Of a stretch of 64,000 nucleotides of DNA, positions 1 through 7,970 are shown piece after piece; positions within the stretch are counted from its first letter, which is position 1, and the number at the start of each line of letters is the position of its first letter. The stretch is from contig JBKGRZ010000008.1 in assembly GCA_046518185.1 (NCBI GenBank), forward strand, positions 1-64,000, given 5' to 3'. Origin of the DNA: Scandinavium vulneris_A (GTDB taxonomy: Bacteria; Pseudomonadota; Gammaproteobacteria; Enterobacterales; Enterobacteriaceae). The translations under genes and the position numbers were made by a program. The notes below the pieces were generated by a model that was given only the letters and a program-made list of their open reading frames with translations, had not been told where the DNA came from and made no database searches.

Positions 1-95
1 GCGAGCGGCCTCATGAATCCCTGAATAACCTGACGCCGGAAGAATACCGGCTGATGGCTGAAAAACCGGAACTCTCAAAAAGTGTGTGGAACTAA
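1..95 (+). CDS. IS3-family transposase (OrfB-type), C-terminal fragment
   Basis: The open frame runs in from the left edge and ends at TAA (93-95). Its last residues read ERPHESLNNLTPEEYR, followed by a short Lys/Glu-rich tail. ERPHESL is the typical segment after the DDE catalytic core of IS3-family OrfB integrase-like transposases (rve domain). Only about 31 codons are visible, so the subgroup and the intactness of the insertion sequence cannot be judged. No clear terminal inverted repeat was recognised just downstream. Confidence 0.7.
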   Translation, partial: ERPHESLNNLTPEEYRLMAEKPELSKSVWN

Positions 96-263
96 AACAG
101 GTATGCTTACAATTCGTCAGCGTGGGCATTAAATAAATATCCATTTGCAGACGCCATAACATAGTGCAATTCATTCTCACAACCAAATATTAACATAGAG
201 ATACAAGATCTTATTTTTTAGATTATTAAACACAAGCCAAGTTGAATTAATGTCTAATCAGCA

Positions 264-293
264 TAGAAAGCCTATATCTAGACAGGCTTTCTA
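264..293. terminator. Perfect 10-bp inverted repeat, likely transcript end of the GTPase cassette
   Basis: Arms TAGAAAGCCT (264-273) and AGGCTTTCTA (284-293) are exact reverse complements with a 10-nt loop. The hairpin lies 21 bp beyond the stop of the last gene of the minus-strand cassette. There is no strong U tract on the minus side, so it may be a weak terminator, a 3' stabilising stem, or a protein-binding palindrome. Confidence 0.45.
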
Positions 294-314
294 CGTTTAA
301 AGACTTTGTGCTAA

Positions 315-2927
315 TCACATGAACTCAGAAATTTTTCGCTTTACAACTCGTCTATTTTCCTCACTCAACCCTTGCAAGTCATCTCTAATTCTCACGAGAT
401 AATTTTCACCCTCGTATGATCGGGCTACCTGTTTAATAATCTTCGATACCTCATCACAACGATACGCAGTTAGAGCTAAATGGCCAGGTCTCCAGGAAGA
501 GTTCATAAACGCATGAACAAGTTCATTACGCGCCTTTTTACAGCGATCCCAGTCCATAAAATAAAAGAAGATGTTTACATCTTCAGGAACATCAACTGAT
601 TTCGCAAGTTCTTGGTAAACCACTGGAAATAATGCGGCGATCATTAGAGAAACAGGTTGACGACGTGCGTTGAGAAGCACGGGAATCAATGTATTTGCTG
701 CATCTGCGAGGTTTTTTCTAGATGTCCCCCCTTTCTCAGCATCAAACATAAGACGAGCACTGGCATCGTAAGCTTCTTCAGTGAAGTCCATGACCCGTCG
801 CTCTCTCATAATATAGGCCATTTCATCTATTGAGTTGATGATACGTATACGAGCCGGAACGAATGCCTTTTCGAAAACAATAATGTTTCGACTAGCAATT
901 TGAGCGGAAACCCCCTTCCCGATCCCCTCCCTAATGACCCATTTACCATCAAGCCTATCCCCTAAGACTACAAGTAAGGATGATAAAAACTCACTTTCAT
1001 CTCCACCAAACCTTATGCGAAGACACTTTTCTAGTGCATATCTCGCCAGAGTATCTTGTTGAACCATATCAACTTTAGGAAGCACAAGATGGACAAGACG
1101 AGTAAAAACATCAACAGAAATATTTCGTTGAAATGCCGCACGCATAAATACATCCACAGCATCACCTGGAATATAATTAATAATCCGGACACCAAGATCT
1201 TTATCTAGTATTAACGCTTCAAACTGAGTTTCTTCAGCTTTCCGAAGTAAATCGACAAGTAACTCAGTTGAAATTGTTTTTGAAAGATATTTTTCTTCAA
1301 GAAGCCAGCTCACATCGGCTTCTGTTGCCTCAAGTGTCATCGCTATCAAATCAGTGAATTTATGTGACTTGTCAGAATGAATAAGTAAATCACGTACATT
1401 ACTTAGGGCTCCAATTTGTTGTGCTCGCTTTATTAGGGCAGTACAAATGTCCCTAGAGTGAAAACCGGTCTTACTCCCTAACCAGCGCAGCTCTGCAATG
1501 ACCTCACTGGATGTCATGTCCCCGATAACAAATTTAGCGATTGGGAAATGACGATCCTCAATTAAAAATGGAAGCAAGGACCTTCCAACTTTGCGAGAAT
1601 GACATTGCTCTAAATTGGTCAAGATTGTACAAACTGTTTTTATGAGTTCATCATCACGAAGTATGAATGCAGTAAGATCCATACCCGTAGATACTAAACG
1701 AGAAAAAACGTCTATAGATGTTTTTTGAAGCCCCTGCTTGACTCGTAAAAACGAAGCTCTGCTGAGCCCATCTGCAATATCAATGAGCAAATTATCTATT
1801 GCACCATCTGCGTCAGAATGCTCCAATAGATGGAATGCTCCTTCTGGAGAATATTCCGCCAGATATCCCGCAAGATTTTTCACTGCGGTTTTCACATCCG
1901 GCATATTCAATCCATCTATTTTTCGCACTATTGCCCCTAGATAATTCCATGAATCTTCAGGAGACATATTGTCCTTGACACTCGTAACAGCATTAACCAA
2001 ACGCGGCTCGAGAGTCATTATTGCATTATTACCAGCCATCATTCCTGAATTAGCAATATCTAGTAATCCAAGGGAGGCTGAGGGGGTATAATTTAGCTTA
2101 TCCGACAACTCGTCCCATAATAATGCCACGCGCAAAACAGACACGTTTCCTAAATCCCGTTGCCCCAGTAGAGAAAGCATATTATCCGATAGCATTCTAG
2201 GCATTGGGGAATCGAAAACACGATGAACAATAGTCTTGGTCCATCTATGACGCTCAGCCTGTAGCAGACGTCCATCAACACGACGCCCTAACCAATCTGA
2301 GAACCTAGCCTTCGCATTAGATGGTGAAAAAACAAGATCCAAATCCCTTCCACCTATCCGTCTTGGCGATAAAGCAAAAGTTGAAAGTGCAAATTCCTGT
2401 CTGATTTGTGGCCATAATGCGGCAAGTAGACGCAAGGCGATATGTTCCGGTTTCGGGGCATCAAACACTACAATAGGTTTTGGTTCTTCGAGGAAAAGTG
2501 CTTCTAGAAACTCGTTTGTATTAAAACCGGACACAAACGGATATTCTTCTACCAACTGCTCATTTAGTTCGACACAAACGGCTTCAGATTCATCCGGCAA
2601 CAAAGATGGATCTAGCAACTGGAGCGCTGCGGGTAGAGGAAGCCGACCTATCCAGTCCTTCATATTAATGAGCACACTTTTAGTTCGAACACAGCCAGCC
2701 CTGGGGACGCTAAGATCCTGCCATGTTCTTGCGACAACATAGTAGAATCCGCTGGGTAATGGGTAAGTTGTCAGATATGGTTCAAATTGCTCTTTAGGAC
2801 GTAGAGGACCCGTTACATCAGAGAGCCTATCCACTACGGCCTGATCTTCTCGAGACAATGTTGTCGAAGACGCCAATAACTGGTGTCCTTTGCGATATCC
2901 GTGGATCTGTATCTCGGCAGTGCTCAC
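315..2927 (-). CDS. GAP1-like GTPase-associated protein of a GTPase-centred conflict system
   Basis: This 870-aa protein has no signal peptide or membrane segment. The first ~110 residues (IQIHGYRKGHQLLASS, then YLTTYPLPSGFYYVVARTW and PRAGCVRTKSVL) match the pattern I know for the GAP1 N-terminal domain (GTPase-associated protein 1), in which a GY..GH..LASS motif is followed by a Y-ARTW-P-R-GC-WT segment. The remaining ~750 residues look alpha-helical and repetitive, consistent with the GAP1 middle and C-terminal regions. It is the last gene of the cassette, with the stop of the preceding GTPase gene 3 bp from its start. In the published comparative-genomic description GAP1 is a constant component thought to scaffold or sense with the GTPases. 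No catalytic motif is visible, so biochemical function is unknown. Confidence 0.75.
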   Translation of the reverse strand: MSTAEIQIHGYRKGHQLLASSTTLSREDQAVVDRLSDVTGPLRPKEQFEPYLTTYPLPSGFYYVVARTWQDLSVPRAGCVRTKSVLINMKDWIGRLPLPAALQLLDPSLLPDESEAVCVELNEQLVEEYPFVSGFNTNEFLEALFLEEPKPIVVFDAPKPEHIALRLLAALWPQIRQEFALSTFALSPRRIGGRDLDLVFSPSNAKARFSDWLGRRVDGRLLQAERHRWTKTIVHRVFDSPMPRMLSDNMLSLLGQRDLGNVSVLRVALLWDELSDKLNYTPSASLGLLDIANSGMMAGNNAIMTLEPRLVNAVTSVKDNMSPEDSWNYLGAIVRKIDGLNMPDVKTAVKNLAGYLAEYSPEGAFHLLEHSDADGAIDNLLIDIADGLSRASFLRVKQGLQKTSIDVFSRLVSTGMDLTAFILRDDELIKTVCTILTNLEQCHSRKVGRSLLPFLIEDRHFPIAKFVIGDMTSSEVIAELRWLGSKTGFHSRDICTALIKRAQQIGALSNVRDLLIHSDKSHKFTDLIAMTLEATEADVSWLLEEKYLSKTISTELLVDLLRKAEETQFEALILDKDLGVRIINYIPGDAVDVFMRAAFQRNISVDVFTRLVHLVLPKVDMVQQDTLARYALEKCLRIRFGGDESEFLSSLLVVLGDRLDGKWVIREGIGKGVSAQIASRNIIVFEKAFVPARIRIINSIDEMAYIMRERRVMDFTEEAYDASARLMFDAEKGGTSRKNLADAANTLIPVLLNARRQPVSLMIAALFPVVYQELAKSVDVPEDVNIFFYFMDWDRCKKARNELVHAFMNSSWRPGHLALTAYRCDEVSKIIKQVARSYEGENYLVRIRDDLQGLSEENRRVVKRKISEFM

Positions 2928-2930
2928 TTT

Positions 2931-3773
2931 TTAAAGCCCCACAGCCCAAGTAACGGGAAGAGTTATATCAGAATCTTTACGCCACATGTCGCCATCACGG
3001 ACAGCAACCCACCCTTGGCCATCCAGCCCCTCTTCAAGGTAGCTCTGACGATATACAGGGTCATGCTTCAAATCCCCCCCTACGACGCTTAAGCCAAATA
3101 CTTGAACATCCAATTCATTGATATCGGCTAGTCGACCCGCAACAAGAGGATATTCTCGCTCAATATAGGCTTCAGGCCCCTGTTCAAATTGCTGTGCATC
3201 AACCAAATCCCATGCAGCAACAATTACTGATAACCGGGGTAATTCTCCGTCTTCACGCTCAGCGAGTGAGTCTTCCAAGAAATGAATTAACTCGCAGAGC
3301 ATTACCTGCGTTGGCATTCCTTGGTCTTCCTCATTACCAATCTTCTCAAGCATATTGCGTGAAGTTACCCAGTCAAGCGGACGGACATCCTGATCTGACC
3401 CAACGCGAAGAAATAGCAAAGCCGCATCTGCTCGTTTCAGTTCATCCATCCATTCTGACGATATTTCATTTTCCGTAACAGCGTTGCGCCAGAGTTCACC
3501 AGAAACATCAGGCACAATAACACGGACTTCAGGTCCTCCTATCTCGGCAGCAACGACAACTTCAAAATCCCGTCGCGAATCACTGTGTTCCGTACGCGGA
3601 GCAAATCCCCCTTCAAACAGATGATCTGTCACCTCCATCACAAACTGGATATCTTTTGGCTGCTCTGCTGCATGAAGCGATCCTGTCCCCTCATCGAGAG
3701 CTCGCCAGAGACGACCGATAAAGTTGGTTTTTCCCGAATCAGGACCACCGAGTAAAATAATTGATCGGCTCAC
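2931..3773 (-). CDS. Double-GTPase 1-type P-loop GTPase
   Basis: This 280-aa protein carries a Walker A/G1 motif GGPDSGKT at residues 9-16, directly after a hydrophobic first strand, and a G3-like PDVSGE at 88-93. The canonical G4 NKxD is replaced by a hydrophobic strand ending AAWDLVD (186-192), so base specificity cannot be assumed. Size, motif spacing and its position between a second GTPase and GAP1 fit the DO-GTPase1 family of predicted conflict systems (TRAFAC-type fold). It overlaps the upstream gene by 4 bp (ATGA), suggesting translational coupling and stoichiometric production of the two GTPases. The inferred role is a nucleotide-dependent switch that passes a signal to an effector. 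Confidence 0.75.
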   Translation of the reverse strand: MSRSIILLGGPDSGKTNFIGRLWRALDEGTGSLHAAEQPKDIQFVMEVTDHLFEGGFAPRTEHSDSRRDFEVVVAAEIGGPEVRVIVPDVSGELWRNAVTENEISSEWMDELKRADAALLFLRVGSDQDVRPLDWVTSRNMLEKIGNEEDQGMPTQVMLCELIHFLEDSLAEREDGELPRLSVIVAAWDLVDAQQFEQGPEAYIEREYPLVAGRLADINELDVQVFGLSVVGGDLKHDPVYRQSYLEEGLDGQGWVAVRDGDMWRKDSDITLPVTWAVGL

Positions 3774-4801
3774 CGTTCTCTCCTGTAGCTAAGGTAGGCT
3801 CGAGTACTGTCAGAAGGTTCAAACGATGGCCAGAAAACAGGCGGCTCAGCTTTGACACCAGCTGTTTTACTAATTAATTCAGCAATCCCAAATCCCGGAG
3901 GAACCTCATCTGGTCGATCAGAGAAAGGGGCAACGCAAACTATCTCAGCACTGACTTTACGACGACTTAATTCTCTCTCCAACAGGACTCGAGCCCTTTC
4001 ATCAATATCGTACATATCGTGATGAGTAACGACTATTAACAGACGTGGAATGCGGCCTTCAAGCATCGCATTTAGTCGACCTACAAGCTGACCAATCCTA
4101 ACGATTTGCCCCTGACGCTTTTCAATATCAGCAAGATTGCGGCCATCAATTACTATCCAGATAACTTCTGAAGATTTTATAAAATCCAGCCGATCGGACC
4201 TAGAAGCGGTAACAAGAGACTGAGTCCATTCACCTGGTATATCAGGAAGAGCTAGATCCAAGCATTGTCCGTCAGTAACACGTTTTAGCTTGATATGAAG
4301 AAAACCTGGGCTGCGATCATCTGCTAATTCAGTATGGACCGTCATCTGCTCCGGGACATGTCCATCATTCCAGTCACGAGCTCCACGGGCAATATCCTCA
4401 AATGCCATCAAGCTTCGGCTGTCCGCAAAGGCCCAACCTTCAAGTGAAGCATGTGACATAAGAAGGTATAAACTTGCCAGACATGCTGTTTTCCCGGACT
4501 CTGGCTCTCCAAGAATGCCGACTACATTGACATATCTAGAACCCATCAATGCATTAATATCATCTAGTCCAAGCGAACGACCGGAACCAAACGTATTTGT
4601 ACTGGCGGACTGAACCAGCACTGGCGCTCCAAGTTGCTCAATCGACGGCAATTCCACAGCATCATAACCAAGCGCATTGTCCGATGCCGGTTGCGCTTCA
4701 TCAAGCGGCATTCGATTGGCACATGTTGAAGTAGGATTTTCAAGAGCACAAATCCCAGTTTCATCGACAGTACAACCTTCGAACCTGCATGACCCAGTCA
4801 T
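3770..4801 (-). CDS. Double-GTPase 2-type P-loop GTPase with N-terminal cysteine cluster
   Basis: This 343-aa protein starts with a Cys-rich segment (Cys5, Cys10, Cys18, Cys27) that could bind zinc. A linker follows, then a GTPase domain with G1 GEPESGKT (98-105), G3-like PDIPGE (186-191) and G4-like VVTHHD (257-262). The second GTPase in the same operon and the cassette layout support the DO-GTPase2 family assignment. It overlaps both neighbours by 4 bp. The Cys cluster suggests a docking or sensing module absent from the partner GTPase. Whether the two GTPases form a heterodimer, as the family name implies, is inference from genomic pairing. Confidence 0.75.
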   Translation of the reverse strand: MTGSCRFEGCTVDETGICALENPTSTCANRMPLDEAQPASDNALGYDAVELPSIEQLGAPVLVQSASTNTFGSGRSLGLDDINALMGSRYVNVVGILGEPESGKTACLASLYLLMSHASLEGWAFADSRSLMAFEDIARGARDWNDGHVPEQMTVHTELADDRSPGFLHIKLKRVTDGQCLDLALPDIPGEWTQSLVTASRSDRLDFIKSSEVIWIVIDGRNLADIEKRQGQIVRIGQLVGRLNAMLEGRIPRLLIVVTHHDMYDIDERARVLLERELSRRKVSAEIVCVAPFSDRPDEVPPGFGIAELISKTAGVKAEPPVFWPSFEPSDSTRAYLSYRRER

Positions 4802-5826
4802 ATTTTACCGGTCCCCTGAGAAATTAGCCTAGAAAATGTAGCCTCCAGCAATGCACGCTCTCCCCACTCTGAAACTGATCGCTTCAAAGCTCCGCCGACA
4901 GTATCTACCTCACCAGTAGTCAATGCATAGAGTAGTGGAAATACCGTGGGATGGGTCGTGATAGTTGATTTGACAAAAGCCGCACTGAGTTCGGCTCGTT
5001 CCTCACTAATCTCTTCAAGTAATTCTGATAAGTCGAGCTGCTGATCATGATCTTGTGTACGCAGAATCATTTCACGGTGGATCTCGCAAGGTAGTCGGCG
5101 TAACAATCTGGCTCCCTCAATACCTGCTGCGATGAGGCGTACGGGTTCATTCATCGAGGACCACTGCTTATTGAGTAAGCGGCTACGTCCTAGCTGAACC
5201 CACCACAAAAAATCCAATTCTTCACGATCAAGAACAGCATTTCGACGCAGGGCTTCGACCGTATTTAGCAACGCTGAATTAACATTCTGAGTCACTTCAT
5301 TGTCATCATTAATTGTAATATCAATCTCACTTGGATCTGGGACTTCCCCTCTCTCTCTCGCTTTATTTGCTGCAATTGAGCAGCGGTCAAATGATGCAGT
5401 TAATACTTCGCGACGAAGATTTTCACGACGGTCAGCATTCAGAACAGGCTGATATGAAAGTGCAGACCAGAGCGCCGTCGCATAAACATCAGCCGTTGAC
5501 CATCCCTGAAGATTAAAGGGGCTATCCAGAACAGAGACCATAGCCATCCCGGCACAGACCCCTACATCCAGCGGACGTTCTTCATAAAGATATGAAGGAG
5601 ATTTAGCTTGGATGACCGCCTGAATTTTTTCACCCAGAGCAGACGAAGGTATTCCGTCCCCTCCAAGAGCCTGGGCAATATCTGCCGACGTGCTCACAAT
5701 GCTAGACGTTGTCCGGTCTTTACCCCAAGACGTGGCAAGACTTTTTGCCGCAGCCTGCCGTGATTCCACATCACTGTCACTTACTGTGGTAGAACAAATC
5801 CTCATATGAACTGAAATATTATTCAT
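4798..5826 (-). CDS. GASH-like all-helical GTPase-associated system protein
   Basis: This 342-aa protein is predicted almost entirely helical, without transmembrane segments or catalytic motifs. The block ELDFLWWVQLGRSRLL near residues 203-218, followed by helices containing AAGIEGARLLRRLP, resembles the GTPase-associated system helical (GASH) domain that accompanies paired GTPases. The start codon overlaps the stop of the upstream phosphoesterase by one base (TAATG), and the gene's end overlaps the next start by 4 bp. In such systems GASH is regarded as a constant component that may link GTPases to the variable effector. The assignment rests on that block, the length and the context. Confidence 0.65.
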   Translation of the reverse strand: MNNISVHMRICSTTVSDSDVESRQAAAKSLATSWGKDRTTSSIVSTSADIAQALGGDGIPSSALGEKIQAVIQAKSPSYLYEERPLDVGVCAGMAMVSVLDSPFNLQGWSTADVYATALWSALSYQPVLNADRRENLRREVLTASFDRCSIAANKARERGEVPDPSEIDITINDDNEVTQNVNSALLNTVEALRRNAVLDREELDFLWWVQLGRSRLLNKQWSSMNEPVRLIAAGIEGARLLRRLPCEIHREMILRTQDHDQQLDLSELLEEISEERAELSAAFVKSTITTHPTVFPLLYALTTGEVDTVGGALKRSVSEWGERALLEATFSRLISQGTGKI

Positions 5827-7193
5827 TACCTTGCCTCATTCTTCCTTTCGCCAATTAATTGAACGATCATCGCCTCAATTCTTTCCAAATGCCCATCCCG
5901 TACAAGTTTGTCAAACAAACGACGCTCCAGACCTTGGGTCATACGCTCATTAAAATTCTCAGTAAGCGCCCCCATTTCAACAAGGATACGCAGCCGCTCC
6001 CCTTCGAAAAGATCCCTGAAGAAACGTAATCGGGCTGTTTCATAGCCGTTGGTTGCATCTGGATGCATTAAAGTAGTTTCTTTTCCAACAATGCTCTCCT
6101 CCCTGGGAATATTAACTGGAAGCTCCACGAGCAGTGGCTCAACATTCACGATCAATTGTGTAGCAACTGGCTGAACGCCCTTTTCCGGGCGCGGTGCTTT
6201 GCGAAAGGAGGGAGACTGTAAGCGGAAGTGTGGGTCTTTTCCACCCAAACGCTTTTCATCACTTTCGAAACAAGTGCGTCTTGGATTCCAAGCCCTTGGA
6301 TGCATTGTTACCGATAGACCATCGATCTCTTCATCCCAGTCAAATTCAATGATGTTATAGGTGAAAGTGTAAACTTCATCAGATTGATAGGGAACGGTAG
6401 CACCTGCGGCAAGCATAAGTACGTCACACTCCGCATCCACATTATCTACCGAGACTCTGGGATCATGTTCATGGCCGGAAATAAATACTCGGGCACGGCT
6501 ACGAATATAATCCCTTACTTGTGCTTGATCCTTGTACCAGCTTAACGGATGGTGAACGAGAATAATATTCTCAACCCCGTCCTCTCGCGGGATCGTAAAC
6601 TGCCTAGCTCCAATCATTAACTCTGGATGTTCGTCCCGTTCTTTACCGTGACAAAGCAAAGAGGAGTTAAGCCTTATAAAACGGATGGTTCGCCCAGGCG
6701 CAAGCCTTATCTCCATCTCTGATGCATAGTTACCTTCGCTGTTAAGGGGGCAATTGTAGCCGAAGCTGAAACGATCATAGTCCTCAAAACGGGCAAAAAG
6801 CGCAGCTCGATCGGTGGGGTTGCTAAGTATCGCTTCAAATTCTTTGGGCCCCCCCTCGCGAATATGGTCAAGAATTTGCTGTCCAGCAAAAGAGAGCTTA
6901 GAGCGATCAAGATCATGATTGCCAGGCACCATCTGAACACAATGGATACCTACACCGATGCTGGAAGCCAGTTCATCAAGCCATTTTGCAGCTTCCTCAT
7001 ACTCAGCCCACTTACCTGACTGTGCAATATCGCCAGTAACGAGAATGCCATTTGCTGAGCCACCTGTAATTTTTGAAACAACTTCCTTCGCATCAACGAT
7101 CAACTGCTGCTTTACATCTCCATGGATATGAATCCTATCATCTCTTTCTTGACCAAAATGAATATCTGACAGATGGACAAAGATAGCTGGCAT
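5826..7193 (-). CDS. Calcineurin-like metallophosphoesterase, probable effector of the GTPase system
   Basis: This 455-aa protein is the first gene of the cassette. The N-terminal ~250 residues hold the full metal-site set of the calcineurin-like phosphoesterase superfamily: SDIHFG (Asp10, His12), GDI (Asp55), GNHD (Asn92, His93), VHHP (His214/215) and SGHEHD (His241, His243). It is therefore likely to be active on phosphodiesters or phosphomonoesters; the substrate (nucleic acid, cyclic nucleotide or another molecule) cannot be read from sequence. The C-terminal ~200 residues are variable, ending in a helical segment rich in Arg/Glu that may contact the GTPase module. A strong purine-rich ribosome-binding site (GGGGGA) precedes the ATG. 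As the only evident enzyme besides the switches, it is the natural effector candidate. Confidence 0.8.
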   Translation of the reverse strand: MPAIFVHLSDIHFGQERDDRIHIHGDVKQQLIVDAKEVVSKITGGSANGILVTGDIAQSGKWAEYEEAAKWLDELASSIGVGIHCVQMVPGNHDLDRSKLSFAGQQILDHIREGGPKEFEAILSNPTDRAALFARFEDYDRFSFGYNCPLNSEGNYASEMEIRLAPGRTIRFIRLNSSLLCHGKERDEHPELMIGARQFTIPREDGVENIILVHHPLSWYKDQAQVRDYIRSRARVFISGHEHDPRVSVDNVDAECDVLMLAAGATVPYQSDEVYTFTYNIIEFDWDEEIDGLSVTMHPRAWNPRRTCFESDEKRLGGKDPHFRLQSPSFRKAPRPEKGVQPVATQLIVNVEPLLVELPVNIPREESIVGKETTLMHPDATNGYETARLRFFRDLFEGERLRILVEMGALTENFNERMTQGLERRLFDKLVRDGHLERIEAMIVQLIGERKNEAR

Positions 7194-7231
7194 TATTCCC
7201 CCAAAAATCTTATTATTTCGGTGGTAAACTT

Positions 7232-7261
7232 ATAATATAACTAAGGTTTTATCACTTCTAA
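7232..7261 (-). promoter_or_regulatory. Candidate promoter of the GTPase cassette
   Basis: Reading the minus strand, TATTAT (7237-7232) could serve as -10 and TTAGAA (7261-7256) as a weak -35 with an 18-bp spacer, about 40 bp upstream of the first ATG of the cassette. The surrounding sequence is very A+T-rich, so other placements are possible. Confidence 0.35.
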
Positions 7262-7467
7262 CCATTAACAACAAACCTTCCTTTAAAGAACAATTGCCAC
7301 TATTGATCTGCATCGCATTTTGGCATCGATAAGAACGCGGTTTATCTTAATCAGTAAACACATGGGCTGACTCGCACCTACTAGATGTCATATCGCATAT
7401 TTGCCGGAATGTCGCTGCTTACATATCATCCGGATGGCGAATGCTAGTGACCCCAAATAACGATTAA

Positions 7468-7587
7468 CACGAACAAATTGACGATAGTAGCAAAGCACTT
7501 TTTAACGCACAGCCAGTGCTGTTGGAGGGAATGAACCCAGATGTGTCTGATATCCCGGAGGTCTTACTGGATAACGTCAGAATGTAA
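7468..7587 (+). pseudogene. Short protein-like fragment in the island end
   Basis: A frame opened by a stop at 7465-7467 and closed by TAA at 7585-7587 reads as a protein tail including LFNAQPVLLEGMNPDVSD and VLLDNVRM. It has no convincing start, although an internal ATG is present at 7531. It may be the remnant of a gene deleted during island rearrangement. No family was recognised. Confidence 0.25.
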
Positions 7588-7716
7588 GGGCGCACTGTAA
7601 ATTTAGATGGCTACCTAGCACGAACATCTTCAGAAAGAGGTTCTTTCACGATAGGATCGAAGCTAGATGGGCACACCAGCAAGATGTATAATTAACAACC
7701 AAATTTGACACGAGTT

Positions 7717-7761
7717 TTGAAAATCCCCGTGTCCTTGGTTCGATTCCGAGTCCGGGCACCA
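7717..7761 (+). other. Attachment site: duplicated 3' end of tRNA-Phe
   Basis: These 45 bp equal the 3' part of enterobacterial tRNA-Phe from the anticodon loop (TTGAAAA, anticodon GAA) through the T arm (GGTTCGATTCC) and acceptor stem to CCA. The 5' half (GCCCGGATAGCTC...) is missing; the bases before 7717 do not continue the anticodon stem. This is therefore not a functional tRNA but the direct-repeat copy left by site-specific integration. The cad/adi neighbourhood suggests the pheU locus. Confidence 0.85.
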
Positions 7762-7772
7762 CTATTTAGAGA

Positions 7773-7797
7773 AACCAGCCTTAGGGCTGGTTTTTTG
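7773..7797 (+). terminator. Rho-independent terminator of the tRNA-Phe transcript
   Basis: AACCAGCC (7773-7780), a 4-nt loop and GGCTGGTT (7785-7792) are followed by a T run. It directly follows the tRNA-Phe 3' copy, so it is the original terminator of the tRNA gene, now separated from the tRNA promoter by the island. Confidence 0.85.
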
Positions 7798-7970
7798 CTT
7801 TTCAGAGCTACCCTTTATCTCCAAACATCCCCCATTCCCCCTGAAATGTCCCAAAATCGCCCCTAAAAACCCCTTAAAATGCAATAGATCGAACATTGAT
7901 CGGCTAAATCGTGTACTCTGAACGCTGAAAGCGTCGATAAATTACACACCGGATACCGGTAAGGTTGCAT

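Larger units (their letters stand above)
7194..7716. other. Degenerate non-coding end of the island
   Basis: No complete gene was found between the cassette's first gene and the attachment site. The DNA is A+T-rich and contains only short open fragments, for example a 20-codon frame at 7385-7447 and a 38-codon frame ending at 7587. It looks like eroded element sequence next to the recombination site, plus the cassette promoter at its left edge. Confidence 0.6.
1..7761. mobile_element. Distal end of a genomic island integrated at a tRNA-Phe gene (partial)
   Basis: The segment is visibly A+T-richer than the rest of the window. It begins with an IS3-type transposase tail, carries a five-gene GTPase-centred cassette, and ends exactly at a duplicated tRNA-Phe 3' end that is followed by the tRNA's own terminator. 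This is the usual outcome of tyrosine-recombinase integration into a tRNA 3' end. No integrase is present in the visible part. With the tRNA reading on the plus strand, the restored tRNA and the integrase should sit to the left of position 1. The left boundary and size of the island cannot be seen. Confidence 0.75.

Noticed and set aside
7385..7447. 20-codon open frame MSYRIFAGMSLL...
   Set aside because: It is too short, lacks a ribosome-binding site and matches nothing I recognise; treated as chance within eroded DNA.
7717..7761. Functional tRNA-Phe gene
   Set aside because: Only the 3' part is present; the D arm and 5' acceptor strand are missing, so it is an attachment-site copy.
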